From contig OX235263.1 in NCBI GenBank assembly GCA_944472135.2, positions 21,443,379 to 21,507,378 on the forward strand: 64,000 bases of DNA, read 5' to 3'. Within the stretch, counting starts at the first letter, position 1. Every line of letters begins with the position of its first letter. The position numbers and the translations under genes are program-made. Positions 1 through 11,150 of the stretch are shown here, in pieces. The notes under the pieces were generated by a model. That model saw only the letters and a program-made list of their open reading frames with translations. It searched no databases and was not told where the DNA came from. This stretch comes from Trichobilharzia regenti. Taxonomy: Eukaryota; Platyhelminthes; Trematoda; Strigeidida; Schistosomatidae.

Positions 1-150
1 GGAAACCAAGCATGGTCGGTAGTAAACCCAGAAAAGAGGGAAGGTTGCCCATGAGGTTAACAACCTCACCCCATTAGAAGACACCACTACTATTGAGACT
101 TTAAAAGTTAAACCTGAGCCCCTGCGTTCCACTTCGAAAGCAAAAGAATG
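1..150 (+). repeat. SINE-A copy, cut by the window edge
   Basis: Diverged member of the SINE-A family seen better at 1262 and 13077. The tRNA-like head is mostly missing. The body (fragments like AAGAGGGAAGGTTG, then a CCTCACCCCAT block) and the tail (CCCCTGCGTTCCACTTCGAAAG) can be followed. The tail corresponds to the family's GTTCC/GGAAC hairpin end. Confidence 0.5.
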
Positions 151-335
151 AAAGAAGCAAGGTGTTAGACGGAAATGTGAGGTTTTATTCAAAGAAATGG
201 TTTATAGGACTAGAATATATTGGTTTTCTAAACTGATCTATGTATAAGAACGAATTAGGTCTAGAGTGTCTAGATTGAGAGGTTTGAAGATAAGATTTGT
301 ATCTCTTAACTTGAATTGACGATCATTTTGATTTT

Positions 336-560
336 TTTGTTACCTTCCTAGTGCTACGTAGAGCTTCATGTTAGACCTTTGAAGTTTCGGTAGCAGTGAT
401 TTAATTTTTCTAGGTGGAGTTGCTAGCTTCACCCCTACCCTTCCTTCTTCACTGGCCTTACTAAAGGAGGTTAAGCAGTGTACTAGCGGGGGATTGAACC
501 TCGAACCACATGTGTGGTTGACGAAAGTTCTACAGCCGATCTACCGATGCTAGTAAATAA
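336..560 (-). repeat. SINE-A copy, old
   Basis: Read on the minus strand it starts with a decayed tRNA-like head (B-box-like GGTTCAATCCC near 500). The body GTGAAGCTAGCAACTCC follows, and the copy ends in a tail like GAAGCTCTACGTAGCACTAGG. Its divergence from the copies at 1262 and 13077 suggests an old insertion. Confidence 0.5.
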
Positions 561-1261
561 AGGTGGTTTAGTTTTATGATTTTATAAGTATTTTTCAAGA
601 AATATGTTCACATAATCTGTGACATCGTAGATTATGTTATGCCCTCGATTTAAAATTACTTACTAGATACCGCTAGGACGTTCATTTACGTCAACTGAAA
701 TCCGACAATAAATATGATGATGTGATATAACTTAACGCTGTGATACTGAGATGGTAAAGCCCGAACTAAATGGCATACTTAAATTTAAAGGTTTGATGAT
801 AGCACTCATAACTTAATTATTATATCCTTGGGTTTCGAGAAGAACACAGGGCTTTAGGAGTACATTGCTATTTCACTGTCTTCTGCGTTTGTTTTTTAAG
901 TGTCTCTTCGATCGCTTGCAAGATTTATCTCCCTCTTCACAAAATTTATTCCATGTGAACCTGGGATGCCTTACTTATCGTTTTCTATTCGGTTTCCACT
1001 CGAGGAACTTCCTGGCTTACGATGTGATGCAGCTGCCTCTTCAGTATATGTTTGACCAATTTCCTTTTCTTTCTATAAACTAACATATATATATATATAT
1101 ATATATATGGTTTCTAAGAAACTATTTCCGTCGAAGGAATTGAATCATAGGTGTGGATGTATTAAATAATAATAGTCGTATGAAATCAAAAAAATTTTAA
1201 AGGTTACACTCTTAGTTCAATGTGAAGTGGCAAAACAATCAATGTCATATATAGAACAGTC
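561..1261. other. AT-rich stretch, nothing recognised
   Basis: No family similarity was seen here except an (AT)n run at 1085-1108. The 72-residue ORF at 865-1083 has no recognisable motif and is not called. Confidence 0.4.
1085..1108. repeat. (AT)n microsatellite
   Basis: An uninterrupted run of about 12 AT units. Confidence 0.9.
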
Positions 1262-1478
1262 CATAGGATGTTTGCCGACCATGCATATGGTCCGGGGTTC
1301 GACCCCCGGCCGGCGCACTCCTTTACCTCACTGAGCCAGAAATAATCCTGGTAAAGAGGAAAGGTTGGGCATGAGGCTAGCAACCCCATCCTGTAAAAAT
1401 CAAACATTGCTACAGAAACTTCAAGCCACTAGCTTGGAGCCCTATGTTCCACTGGGAACGTGAAGGAAAAATTATATA
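1262..1478 (+). repeat. SINE-A copy (tRNA-headed)
   Basis: The tRNA-like head has a good pol III B box (GGGGTTCGACCCCCGG) and ends CCGGCGCAC. The body has the family landmarks (TTTACCTCACTGAGCCAG, GGCATGAGGCTAGCAACC). The tail CCCTATGTTCCACTGGGAAC folds as a GTTCC/GGAAC hairpin. The 5' third of the head (A box) is lost. This is a transposed pol III-type element, not a working tRNA gene. Confidence 0.8.
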
Positions 1479-1479
1479 T

Positions 1480-2340
1480 ATTATAGGATGTATATAACTT
1501 GGAAGGGGAGTGAAATTAGAGGATTATTAGGCAAACTGAGTAAAATAAAAGCATCACGTATCATTGTATAAAACTCGATAATAGAGAACTTAACGTTACA
1601 AAACAAAATTGATTTGAAACGGTAAGTGAAGTGTGTGTAATAATGCCGGAGTCAATTAGAAGTGGGGATATTAATGGTGACAATTGGCGTAATAATGAAA
1701 GAGTATACAAATAGAATAAAATAAAAAAGAAAAATAAGTAGAGCCAAAATATGATTAGGGATTACCATACACTCGCATAAGGGGATCAAGACCATGAAAG
1801 TTGGAGGAGTTGAACTAACTTTTCTGTACATAGATATCTGGCTTCTCTGTTTCGATAGCCAAAGCCTCAGCAATACAGATGAGTTGGATACGTTGTGATT
1901 TCGGTAAATTAAATTCTACCTCGTAGATGACATCAAAGACGGAGGCTATGCGAATAGGGTGATCATGATCGATCAGATGTTCAATGAGCGCGCTTCTTTC
2001 TTATTGCTACACTTCCACTTCTTCGTAACCATGAAGGATAGTGTTCTTGCACCATCTTGGACAAAACTCGAGTCGAACGACTGACATACCTAGCTCTACA
2101 CGATCAGGTAAATTGATAAACGCACATAGAATTGGTCAACAGTAGGATCTTGTCCTTCAGCTTATTGAACAGTAGTGGTTGACTAGTAAAGGCTATTCTT
2201 AGAGATGCAGCACGGAATGTTATTTTCAGCGACTGTGATATCCCTCGTTTCATGGTATCGGAAGCTAAGTCCCCTATGAATTCCAAGCTCATGTACAATA
2301 TTTTCTTGGGTGTGGATGATAAGAAGAAAAAGTTCGTTCA
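1480..2340 (-). pseudogene. Penelope-like element, GIY-YIG end, copy 1 of a tandem pair
   Basis: On the minus strand, 2298-2104 encodes the linker and start of a PLE endonuclease: residues such as KITFRAASLRIAF, then MCVYQFT, which is the beta strand opening a GIY-YIG domain. The same order (thumb, linker, CVYQF, YVGRT) is clear in the copy at 30651-31037. Frameshifts and stops interrupt the rest. PLEs encode an RT joined to a GIY-YIG nuclease. The next 900 bp upstream on this strand repeats the same segment, a tandem arrangement common in PLEs. Confidence 0.65.
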
Positions 2341-2394
2341 ACTCCGCCAATTAAACGTTGAGTGGTAAAACAATTATTGTTATATATAGAATAA

Positions 2395-3300
2395 TTTATA
2401 GGATACATAGAACTTGGAAAGGATGTGCATATGTAGGAATAGCAGACAAATCGAATAAAATAAAAACATTAAGTAATATTGTATGAAATTTGATAGCATA
2501 TAATTTAACGTTGTAAAAAGGAATTGATCTAGAATGACAAGTGGAACAAGTGAAATAATACTGGGGACAGTTCAAAGTGAGAATAATAATAATATTACCA
2601 ATTGACGTAATAAAGAAAGAGTATGCAAATTGAATAGAAAAAATGGAAAATATTGGTAGAGCCAAAATATGATTAGGGATTACCATACTCTCGTATAGCG
2701 GATTAAGACCATAAAGGTTGAAGGGGTTGAACGAACTTTTTCTGTACACAGAGATCTGGCTTTTCTGTTCGTACAGCCAAAGCTCTAGTAATACAAATGA
2801 GTCCAGTACGTAGTGATTTGGGCAGAATAGATTTTATCTTGTAGATGCCTTTATAGGCGGAGACTGTAGAGATAGGGTGATTACTGTTGACTAGATGTTA
2901 AATGACTACGCTTCTTATCGCTCCACTTCCACGTCTTCGTAACCGTGTAGGGTAGTTTTCTTGCACCCTCTTGGACAAAGGTCGAGTCAAACGACCGGTA
3001 CATCTAGCTCTACACGAGCAGGTGATAAAATAGAGTTGATCAACTGCAGGATCTTCTCCTTCAGGATTTTGAATATTAATGGTTGACTGGAAAAATAACT
3101 ATTCTCAAGGATGCAGCAGAGAATGTCTTTTTCAGGGACTGTGATATCCGTCTTTTATAGATATTGGAAGCTAAATCACCTCTGAATCTCAAGCTGATGT
3201 ACAATATTTTCTTGGTTACGATGGTAAATCACACTTCATAGATTTTGACTCTATGTTTTTTGTCTATAAAACGTGGTGAAAATCCATTTTTCATGATGAT
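2395..3300 (-). pseudogene. Penelope-like element, GIY-YIG end, copy 2 of a tandem pair
   Basis: It parallels 1480-2340 along its length. Shared blocks include GAGCCAAAATATGATTAGGG at 2659 and 1741, CTTTTCTGTTCGTACAGCC at 2760 against CTTCTCTGTTTCGATAGCC at 1842, and the GCTCTACACGA block at 3008 and 2094. The reading frame is broken. Identity to copy 1 looks like about 80% by eye. Confidence 0.6.
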
Positions 3301-3349
3301 TTCTCTTCAAAGGTTTAACTCTTTCTCCGCAGTATCAGGACTACATATG

Positions 3350-3840
3350 CGCCGTTTATTAAATTTTTATACTCTTCCTTTATTACGTCAATTGGTAATA
3401 TTGCTATTCTCACTTTGAACTGTCCCTGGTATTATTTCAATTGTTCCACTTGTCATTCTAAATCAATTCTGTATTGTATCGTTAAATTCTATGTTATCCA
3501 CTCTCACACATTATTGCGTAACGTTTTTATTTTTTTCTATTTGCTCACTGATCGGCACTTCACATTTAACCGTGATTGTAATCACAAATATGTTAATTGC
3601 ATTTCATACCATCACTATTATTATTTTATGTATTCACACGGATGATTCATTTCGCTCACCGGATAAAATTTCTTCTGAAAACAATCACACGTGTGTGTTT
3701 CCGATTGTAGACTTTGAGAATAAATTCGCTGATAAGAGTCTCTTCACTGAATCACTTGTGTTTCATTTGATATCTTTGTTTGTCTTTATCAGTGAAAGCT
3801 TTTGAAAATAAATGAATAATTACTCATTTTATTTCCCGGG
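3350..3840 (+). repeat. Inverted PLE terminal segment
   Basis: 3355-3560 is the reverse complement of about 2440-2640 in the neighbouring PLE (for example TTTATTACGTCAATTGGTAA at 3383). After this comes a block ending in ...GATAAGAGTCTCTTCACTGA, resembling PLE-linked blocks at 30105 and 40885. PLEs often carry such inverted terminal pieces. The overlapping ORFs here are not called as genes. Confidence 0.5.
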
Positions 3841-3847
3841 CTTGAGA

Positions 3848-3906
3848 ATTCCGGTTTTTAACCGGAATACATTATTTGTATATATATATATATATATATA
3901 TACAAA
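3848..3906. other. Two stacked palindromes
   Basis: 3848-3868 is a perfect 9-bp hairpin (ATTCCGGTT, 3-nt loop, AACCGGAAT). 3874-3906 is a longer palindrome with ATTTGTATAT and ATATACAAAT arms around (AT)n. No function can be assigned. Confidence 0.6.
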
Positions 3907-4159
3907 TGGTAAACTGGGAAATTTGAAATCCATTCTGATTGACAAGCGACTTTTGTTATCTGAGAATGATAGAGTGTGAATCAAATTCTCTTTAGTTAAT
4001 TATATCCTTATCATTATAAGAATTAGGAAAATTATCCCTACTACTAATACTACCATTACTAATGTTGATAGGCATTTTTTAATTTGGTAATCCATTTATC
4101 AGTAATAAAGAAGAGAATAACTCGATTAACCATTAATTTGAAATAAAAGTCACCAACCT

Positions 4160-5330
4160 TTACACGAATAAATTTGAAAATAATATCTTTTCAAGCACAC
4201 TCACTCCTAAAGTATGGTTAAGATTTGTGGATGATACTTTTGTAGTACTAAAACGAGATCTACACAATTCATTCCTGGAGAAAATAAACTGTGTATCTCC
4301 CAAAATCCAGTTCACTTCGGAAGCAGGCAAAATCAGACGTCGGTGAACTACCATTTCTAGACTGCCTAGTTAAGAGGAGGGGAAACGGACATTTTAGTAT
4401 ATCCATATTCAGGAAGAAAACCCACTCCAATAAATATTTAGACTTCAAATCATCACACCCCATCAGCGCAAAGATTTCAGTTGTTTCAAGTCTTCTTAGA
4501 CGAGCACACTCCCTGATAACGGATGAGCAAGAAAAAGAAGAAGTAATATCAGACATTATTGAAACTCTCAAGCAAAACAACTACCCAAGGAACTTCATCA
4601 ACAAAATCAACACAGACATTAAGTATGGCCGAAAACGCGTTCCGAAAAAACATGAACTTCAACAGCCATTATTCTAAATAGAGCAGAAACGTCAGACGAG
4701 ATCAGAAGAGTACTCAATCAGCTCGACATTAGAGTTCTCTTCAAAACATCAGACACACTTCAAAGCAACCTTATCCATATAACAGACCGAATCCCTAAAG
4801 ATTCTCTATCTAATTGTGTCTATAAAATAAAATGCTCTGAATGTGATGCGATCTACATCGGACAAACCTCGACAGAAAGAAATCAAAATTAGAAGAAATG
4901 AACACCGCAGAGCATCTGTTCGACCACCGAGAAATCTGATTGAACTAAAAAAGCTTAAAACATCATCAGACATAGGTCTACATGCTATAGATTCAGGCCA
5001 CAAAAGTGATTTAGACAATACTGAAATTGTCATCCAGAAAAACTTCAGAAATCACAAAGAACGTCTAATATCAGGAGCACTTCATATCAAGAAGAATCCA
5101 AATTGCCTAAATAGGAATGATGAACTAAAGCAGAATCTGACCTGGTTACAACACCCCCTTCCTCCATGAAGTGGCAAAATCAACACAAATGTGATAAGCA
5201 AGTTCACTATGTAAACCCACACTACTTTTATAATTTTACACACTGATAAAATCCAACAATCTACACTTAGTTTTGTTATCCATACCAATTCACCAACTTG
5301 ACAACAAAAAACGACCCCAGATAGACGAAC
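4160..5330 (+). pseudogene. Penelope-like retroelement, C-terminal RT plus GIY-YIG endonuclease
   Basis: The best PLE copy in the window, lacking its 5' half. It opens with RT motif C, RFVDDTFVVLKRD (4215-4256). After one frameshift near 4320 it continues with ELPFLDCLVKR and the thumb, ending YGRKRVPKKH (4345-4650). A second reading-frame break lies near 4676. The linker leads to CVYKIKCSECDAIYIGQT (4812-4868), the GIY-YIG core with a zinc-finger-like Cys pair typical of PLE nucleases. A third break at about 4870 precedes RRNEHRRA and a conserved end LTWLQHPLPP and stop (5168). The product would be an RT that primes at a nick made by the GIY-YIG nuclease. It is inactive here: 5' truncated with three frame breaks. 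Confidence 0.85.
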
Positions 5331-5362
5331 GATGATCAATTGGTGGATGGTGGCTAGCAGTG

Positions 5363-5409
5363 GAATTCAGGATGCGCGTTTCGTCCTATTTAAGACTCAT
5401 CATCTGGAT
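5363..5409 (-). ncRNA. Hammerhead ribozyme, family C, minus copy
   Basis: Read on minus: stem I strand ACATCCAG, core ATGATGAG, stem II GTCTTAAATAGGAC, GAAA, helix III CGCGCA, then the cleavage-site C and stem I return CTGAATTCC. The first core base C3 is A, which should inactivate cleavage according to known hammerhead requirements. Confidence 0.75.
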
Positions 5410-5605
5410 GTGCCTGCATTCCTCAGTGAGTGATGATGATGTTCTCACCGAGGCTCGAACCTAGTGCCCACAGTTTCAAACGCCAAAGCGTTAACCACTA
5501 GACGACTTGGGCCACGAGAGCCACCTGTTGTGCAACGGGTCATATTAATTATTGAATTGAATTTTTGATTTTCCTGTCGATTGATTGGACCGGGTACATC
5601 CAGGT

Positions 5606-5652
5606 ACATCCAGATGACGAGTCCCAAATAGGACGAAATTCGCATCCTGGAT
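5606..5652 (+). ncRNA. Hammerhead ribozyme, family C, plus copy
   Basis: ACATCCAG pairs with CTGGAT (stem I). GTCCCAAATAGGAC is a perfect 4-bp stem II. GAAA is intact. The core reads ATGACGAG instead of CTGACGAG (C3 to A). Helix III has TTCGCA instead of the palindromic TGCGCA. Confidence 0.8.
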
Positions 5653-5810
5653 TTCACTGCTAGCCACTATCCACCAATTGTATACTAATTAAATGCCCAG
5701 ACATCGTCGAAGCATCTGCACAAGAAGCCGACATGTCAACCTGAGACCGAGCACTTCAGTCCAATCAATCGACGGGAAAATCAAAAATTCAATTCAAGAA
5801 CGATTATCAA

Positions 5811-6216
5811 GTTAGTAAACTTTGTTTTGATATCATAACAGATGTACTATTACCTTTGATATTTGGTTTAGTGATCTTCTTTGTTAATTTGACTTTCAAT
5901 ATGTCTTTTTAACTTGACCTTAGTCTATTTTCTCACCCCTTAACTCTTTGTTATATATATACTGAGATTTTGTAAATTCCGGTTTAATATTACTTTGAGA
6001 AAGCTATTAGCATTAAATAGCGAAACGTCAGTAAAAACAATATCGTTTTGTTCTTCATTCATTGGGAAATACAAAAACCTTCATTATAATGAATATCATA
6101 TACCCAATGGCCAAATTTTTTCAAACCGTTAAAAGTGAACTTGGTTCGGACATATATAAATCCTCTATTACTTGGTAAAATATATAATAGTGAATCTATG
6201 TGCTCTAACAGGAAGA
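5811..6216. other. No recognised feature
   Basis: AT-rich DNA between two mobile elements. A block near 6005 (AAATAGCGAAACGTCAG) looks like the ends of some PLEs, but this cannot be confirmed. Confidence 0.35.
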
Positions 6217-7260
6217 CTGTAGAAGATTTGTACTTGGCGGATGATTTGTGTCTAATATCATTCAAACTCGAAGACTTAGAAATGAAAAGCAGAAAGTTGG
6301 AATAAGAAGCAGCGAAGACGGGATTTCTAATGAACGCGGAGATGACAAAGGTGAAAAGAATCACCAGCCATTGTCAATGGGAAAAATGTGAACAATAAAT
6401 CACTGCTTTCACTTATTTGAGCTGCATTGTTTCAACTAAAACAGGACGTCAGTGTCAACTGGGAATAGAAAAACAAGCCAGACCATCATTAATGTGAGAC
6501 TGGTTTGGAAAACTCCTGCACTCAGCGTAATGAACAAGATCTAAATCTTCATCACTGATGTTAAATTAGGGCTTCTATATCGCTCAGACACTTGATGTAT
6601 TACCAAAACCCTTTCTCACAGGCTACTGAAAACTTTATCAACGGAAGTTTTCTCTGGCCTGATACTGATGATTAGATTACCAGAAAGGATAGGCAACAAG
6701 GAACTCTGGGAACGAATCTGATATGTATCCACATGATGTGTGTGTTTTGTTGTTGACAGTCTATTACATTTTGCTGTGTATATGGATCGATATTTCATTA
6801 TAACTGATAATATGCTTTTGTCTGTCCACTAACTAAATAAACATGTATGACCTTGTTGTTACATGACATTACAACCAATCATGTTAAGACTGCCTATTTA
6901 TTGGTTCATGTGTATTAGCCATTTTCATATATACTTTTGTATTAGACCCTTGTACATTCTTGTGTTCCCACATTTTCGTACACTCGTACCATTTCCTTCA
7001 CACACTAGTGTGACATTTATTTTCCTTGTCTGGAAAATACAAATATCATCGTAAACCTGGTGGTCTTCTGATTTCCCTCTTCCCGCGTCAGGACCATTAA
7101 CTACTCGATGAGTACATAACAGAATCAACCAAGAACATATAGCTCAACAAATATTCCAAAGGAAATGGAGATGGATAGAACAAGTGCAAAGCCAGACTAG
7201 TAATTTGTAAGTTGGTGGGTCGCACCACGTTGACGAATTGATATACACTTGAAGTTCAAT
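6217..7260 (+). pseudogene. RTE-type LINE fragment (lineage 1), split by a solo LTR
   Basis: RT motif C is readable as DLYLADDLCLISFKLEDL (6223-6276), followed by the family's KTGFLMNAEMTKV, decayed. The C-terminal region (GNKELWERI) stops at 6718, where a solo LTR lies. It resumes after the LTR with NQEHIAQQIFQRKWRWIE (7126-7180). The sequence either side of the LTR joins in the order of the intact family member at 12430-12510, so the LINE fragment is the older insertion. Confidence 0.7.
6714..7126 (-). mobile_element. Solo LTR 1 with 5-bp TSD
   Basis: 6719-7121 starts TGATATGTATCC and ends GAGTACATAACA, giving TG...CA ends on either strand. The 5-bp duplications GAATC lie at 6714-6718 and 7122-7126. 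On minus it reads TGTTATGTACTCATCG, matching the starts of LTRs at 8381 and 55180. At about 403 bp it is shorter and more diverged than the other two. It sits inside an RTE fragment. No gag-pol is present. Confidence 0.8.
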
Positions 7261-7640
7261 CATCGCCTATTAAGTATATATGATAGCTGAGAATGGGCAG
7301 TCATTCTTTAATGAAAATCAAGGTTATAGTAGAAGTATAAGGCTTCTTTCCTAAGAAGTTATGATATAAAGAAAAAGACTTCTAGAGGAATGCTCAATCG
7401 GAACAAGGCAGTTAACTGAGGTAAATAAAACCATGTGCATGCAAAAACTGCTTTGAAATAATTAAATGAATATATAATAAGATATCTTGTTGGTTCAGGG
7501 CTAGGTTTGGGTCCAGTTAGAGGCTCGAATTTGCCTCTTAAACAAGAGAGGTAGTTTCCAGGTTATTGGTTTGACTCTTCCTAGGAGGATGTGTATTCTT
7601 ATATAGTTTCCACACAGCCAGTTCAAGTTCAAACAAAGTA
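7261..7640. other. No recognised feature
   Basis: AT-rich DNA without similarity to the families in the window. The block around 7495-7600 is more GC-balanced but was not identified. Confidence 0.3.
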
Positions 7641-8150
7641 ATCATATGCAAACAGTGGTAAAGGAGTTACTTTATAAAGATTAGAGGTGCGCAAAATTAT
7701 GAGAAACAAAAGACAAACAAAATTATCACAAACACACGAAAGAGATAATTAAGACATCCAGTTACCAGAAGAAGGAAAGACTGACGACTACTTCTCTCTA
7801 AATACATAAATCGGGTTTCATGTACTTGATGAAGACTGCTTTGGAAAATTTTAGTGGAAATCAACTCTTTTGCATACTGATAATTTTGAATGGTCTTGAG
7901 ACGTTCACCTTATGACTAGTGTCAAGGAGATGCCTGGTAGTAGACTTTTTGGTACATGTTCAGAAAATCGGAGTTGTGGCATTTTTTGTGTTCTCCTAAT
8001 GTAATTGCTACTGGAGGTGCATGTACATTTGTATACACATTTGTAGTTAACATGAAAAAAGGGTATCTTTAGACTTTTGATTGCACCAAGGGGCAGTTTG
8101 CCCAACAGATGGGAACCAACATAACTGCAGGATAAGCTCTGTCTAGTGAC
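7640..8150 (-). pseudogene. Penelope-like element fragment (GIY-YIG region)
   Basis: On minus, the segment 8060-7760 aligns by eye with the better copy at 16111-15690. Landmarks are VYKCTCTSSSNYI, a stretch like FSEHVPKSL, and a decayed region before the conserved end. This defines a PLE lineage different from those at 4160 and 30090. The reading frame is broken. Confidence 0.55.
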
Positions 8151-8375
8151 TTACACAATCTGATTGGGTATCAAGCGAAATAAATGATGGTCCCATATTA
8201 TTCTGCAAAAACTGTTGTTTTTGCCTAATTCAAAAGTATAAATTTGTTTTGGTGTCTCTTAATCAACTGAGCCCTGCTCAAATACACAACCAATTATATT
8301 GCAAATAAATAAATTTTTGATTTTTCATAAATATATATTCGCTTTCGACAGATATTGTTGTTAGATTTCATATGT

Positions 8376-8895
8376 ACTTTTGTTATGTACTCGTCGCTAA
8401 ATTATTGTTATGTACTGGTGGAGAATCTAATAGTCCTGACGCAAGAAGGCGGAAATCAGAGGACCACTAGGTTTGCGATGATACTTCTATTTTCCAATCA
8501 CAAGGAGAAGCAATGAGTGGTATCACACCAAAGTAAGTAAGTGTAAGTCAGTAAGTCACACAAATTGTGAGAACGAAATATATATATGACAAGGGTGTGA
8601 ACAATCATTAGACAGTCTTAACATGAATGGCTAATTATAATGAAGTATCGATCCATATATACATAGCAAAATATAGCAGACATGTCAACAACCACCATAT
8701 ATGGATATATGTCACCAAGCAACGGACTGTCAACAAACACTCATATTATATTAATATAATATAAGGAGAATATACGTTGTTAAAGGAGACAAGTTCATCA
8801 AAGTGAAATGGTCACAGACTAAGAGAGCAAACAGAAAGAGAGACCAACATACACACACACATAAATATACATAAATGTGGATACATATCAACTTT
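8376..8895 (+). mobile_element. Solo LTR 2 with 5-bp TSD
   Basis: 8381-8890 (510 bp) starts TGTTATGTACTCGTCG and ends GTGGATACATATCA. The perfect 5-bp duplications ACTTT lie at 8376-8380 and 8891-8895. The ends form a short imperfect inverted repeat (TGTTATGTA / TACATATCA). It closely matches the LTR at 55180-55690. No internal region or second LTR was found, so it is a solo LTR left by recombination. Superfamily unknown; a 5-bp TSD suits Gypsy or BEL. Confidence 0.88.
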
Positions 8896-9880
8896 GACTA
8901 TTAATAGCTTAGTACATGAACAAACTTACCCAACTGACACATTCAGTGATTGATTACTTATTTTGATCCTTTGAATAAGTGTAAATATTATTATATTGAT
9001 TCGTTTCACGGGATAAGTGAAAGATCTACTTCTCTTTTATTTACATAAATTGAATTTGTAACAGTTTTCAAGAGTTATGGGTGAAATACTTCACAGCGAA
9101 ATATACAACTTCACAGCTACTTTCTGTGAATTAGTTATGACAGATTCGTTAGGCCAAATAAATAATAATAATTTGTGATACATATATAGACTAATTACTA
9201 TAACCTATCATGAAATAAAGTATAATAAACTAGTAGAAATAGGCAGTTTTTATTCGTATTAGGAGAGAAGCATTTTTAAAGTTCATTCATTAATGATAAG
9301 AAATATACTCCATGATTTTTCACAGTTTATCTCATGTTTATTGGTTGTATTTTAATAATACTTGGCATACTAACATATCAGCATTATGCACTGTAATTTA
9401 TAATTCCACTTTTGAAGTTAGCTCATGTGATACCCTGAAATTAATTGATTCCCACTCATTTGTGATGTAACCTGAAAAGTCATCATAGTTCCTGGAGGAT
9501 TGAAAACTTAATTATTCAATTAAAAATTCATAAAATCTTACAGAAGAGAAGAAATAACCGTATTGAAGCTACAGATCACAGCCTGATAGCTTAGAATATC
9601 TAAAACCTAACATGGATCTCTTAATAAGGCAAGGAATCGATAGGTATTCAAGCCCAAAGTATCACTGACGGAACACTTCAGCAGTCTAAGGGATGCTATT
9701 TACCTGTAAGACGAAATAACCTAATCTGTGTTTCTATAAGGTCAAGTATATAGGTCAATACAATAAAGTTGATTCCTTTATGCTATCAGAATGCATAAAA
9801 CTCTCCACTACGGATTAACTGATATGAGTAGTTATATGCCGGTCACATCAACCACTAGCGCTTGGAAAAGAATCAAAGCG
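8896..9880. other. No recognised feature
   Basis: AT-rich, with no coding-like ORF and no similarity to other parts of the window. Confidence 0.4.
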
Positions 9881-10700
9881 ACGTAAAAGCAGTATTATTT
9901 GCTGTATGATAAAGTTTCGAATACAATTTATTATTGTTCATAGTCATGTCATCAGTTATAATCAGACGACTTCGAAACTTGAGTTTTATAGTTTCCTTTC
10001 TTCTCTTCCATTTGTCTTCGTAGGGGTAGTAGAATTTTCCAGATTTCCGTCTAGGACAGGTGTTGAATCATTCCCGTTACATGTCTCTGCCGTTGATTGG
10101 TTTGATAAACACCCTCCGTTATCGATCTCTTTCTCCACCCTGCTGTTACATTAGATTTTAAAACTGTCATCTTATCCCATGCATCCTATTAGTGTGGTTG
10201 TGTGTAACTGCAGGTGGTCAGTGCTATAGCTGAACTCCAGATTTCTTTTCTTATTCGGGTCAACTAATTTGTATTTTGATAGGTTTTTATGCTTCGATAG
10301 TCTGGCTTACTCGGTTCTTCTACTTTGACCTATGTATTTGACCTGACAATCATTGCAGGCAGGGTATCAGATAAACTAAATTTTTCTGTTTAATCGACTT
10401 TACAGCATTGATTTGCTAGCCGACAAAGCTTGTTTCTAATTGAGTTTGTGGTTGGTTTGAATGCTAGTCACCTTTATTCCTGCCTGTATTGTTCAGAATT
10501 TTGTAAAAAGTTTCCCAGTTTCCTTCATTGTATGGAGGTACTACTGATGATTTAGATTCCTTACTGTTGGTGTTGTCACTATCGTGTGCATGTTTGACAT
10601 GCTTGTCGTCATTAATATTGCTACTATTACTATTTCTTCCATATATATTTGATTTTATGTGATAATAGTAATTTATTAATAATAATAATAATAGTAACAT
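9880..10700 (-). pseudogene. Penelope-like element, GIY-YIG end and 3' UTR
   Basis: On minus, 10560-10470 gives SSVVPPYNEGNWETFYKIL, the PLE RT-nuclease linker, and the CQVKYIGQS-type GIY-YIG motif follows near 10340-10320. The 3' UTR continues to about 9885. It aligns through its length with the plus-strand copy at 24035-24760. Many stops. With 10730-11150 it forms an inverted pair. Confidence 0.6.
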
Positions 10701-10729
10701 TTAGCAATAGTATATAGATGAGTTCATCC

Positions 10730-11150
10730 TAATGACATAAGAAATCAGAAGAATAGTTCAGCTATAGCACTGACCACATGCACTCACACACAAACACACT
10801 AATAGGATGTATGGGATAAGATGACAGTTTGAAAATCTAATGAAACAGCAGGATGGAGGGAGAGATGAATAACGAAAGCTTTGTTTATCAAACCAACGGC
10901 AAACACGTGCAATTGGAATGATTCAACACCTGTCCCAGGTGGATACATGCAAAATTCTACTACCTCTACGAAGGCAAATAGGTGAAAAGAAAGAAAACTA
11001 TAAAACTCAAGTTTCGAAATCGTGTGGTTATAATTGATGACATGATTATGAACAATAATCAATTGTGTTCAAAACTTTAAACCATACAGTAAATAATACT
11101 GTTTCACTGACTGATATATCTAATAAACAAACTAATATGGAATTACTTAC
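10730..11150 (+). repeat. PLE 3' segment, inverted partner of 9880-10560
   Basis: It carries only the 3' UTR part of the same PLE lineage (GGGATAAGATGACAGTTTG near 10814, AAACTCAAGTTTCGAAATC near 11000) and ends AATAAACAAACTAATATGG like 24730-24750. Confidence 0.65.

Larger units (their letters stand above)
5327..5810 (+). mobile_element. Family C hammerhead retroposon, inverted composite, with TSD
   Basis: Flanking direct repeats GAACGATGATCAA (5327-5339) and GAACGATTATCAA (5798-5810) differ at one base, so 5340-5797 inserted as one unit. Inside are a minus-strand tRNA-like plus hammerhead unit (about 5540-5340), a plus-strand hammerhead half (about 5545-5690), and a minus-strand copy of the family head (5700-5797, with GACGGGAAAATC). 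The same three-part order recurs at 48165-48655. The family resembles the schistosome Sm-alpha SINE. The two ribozymes face each other on opposite strands. Confidence 0.85.

Noticed and set aside
3415..3805. Overlapping ORFs as membrane protein genes
   Set aside because: They lie in an inverted copy of PLE UTR. The hydrophobic look comes from T-rich DNA.
5363..5409. Active Sm-alpha ribozymes in the window
   Set aside because: Every family C copy has at least one change in a required core base, so none is predicted active.
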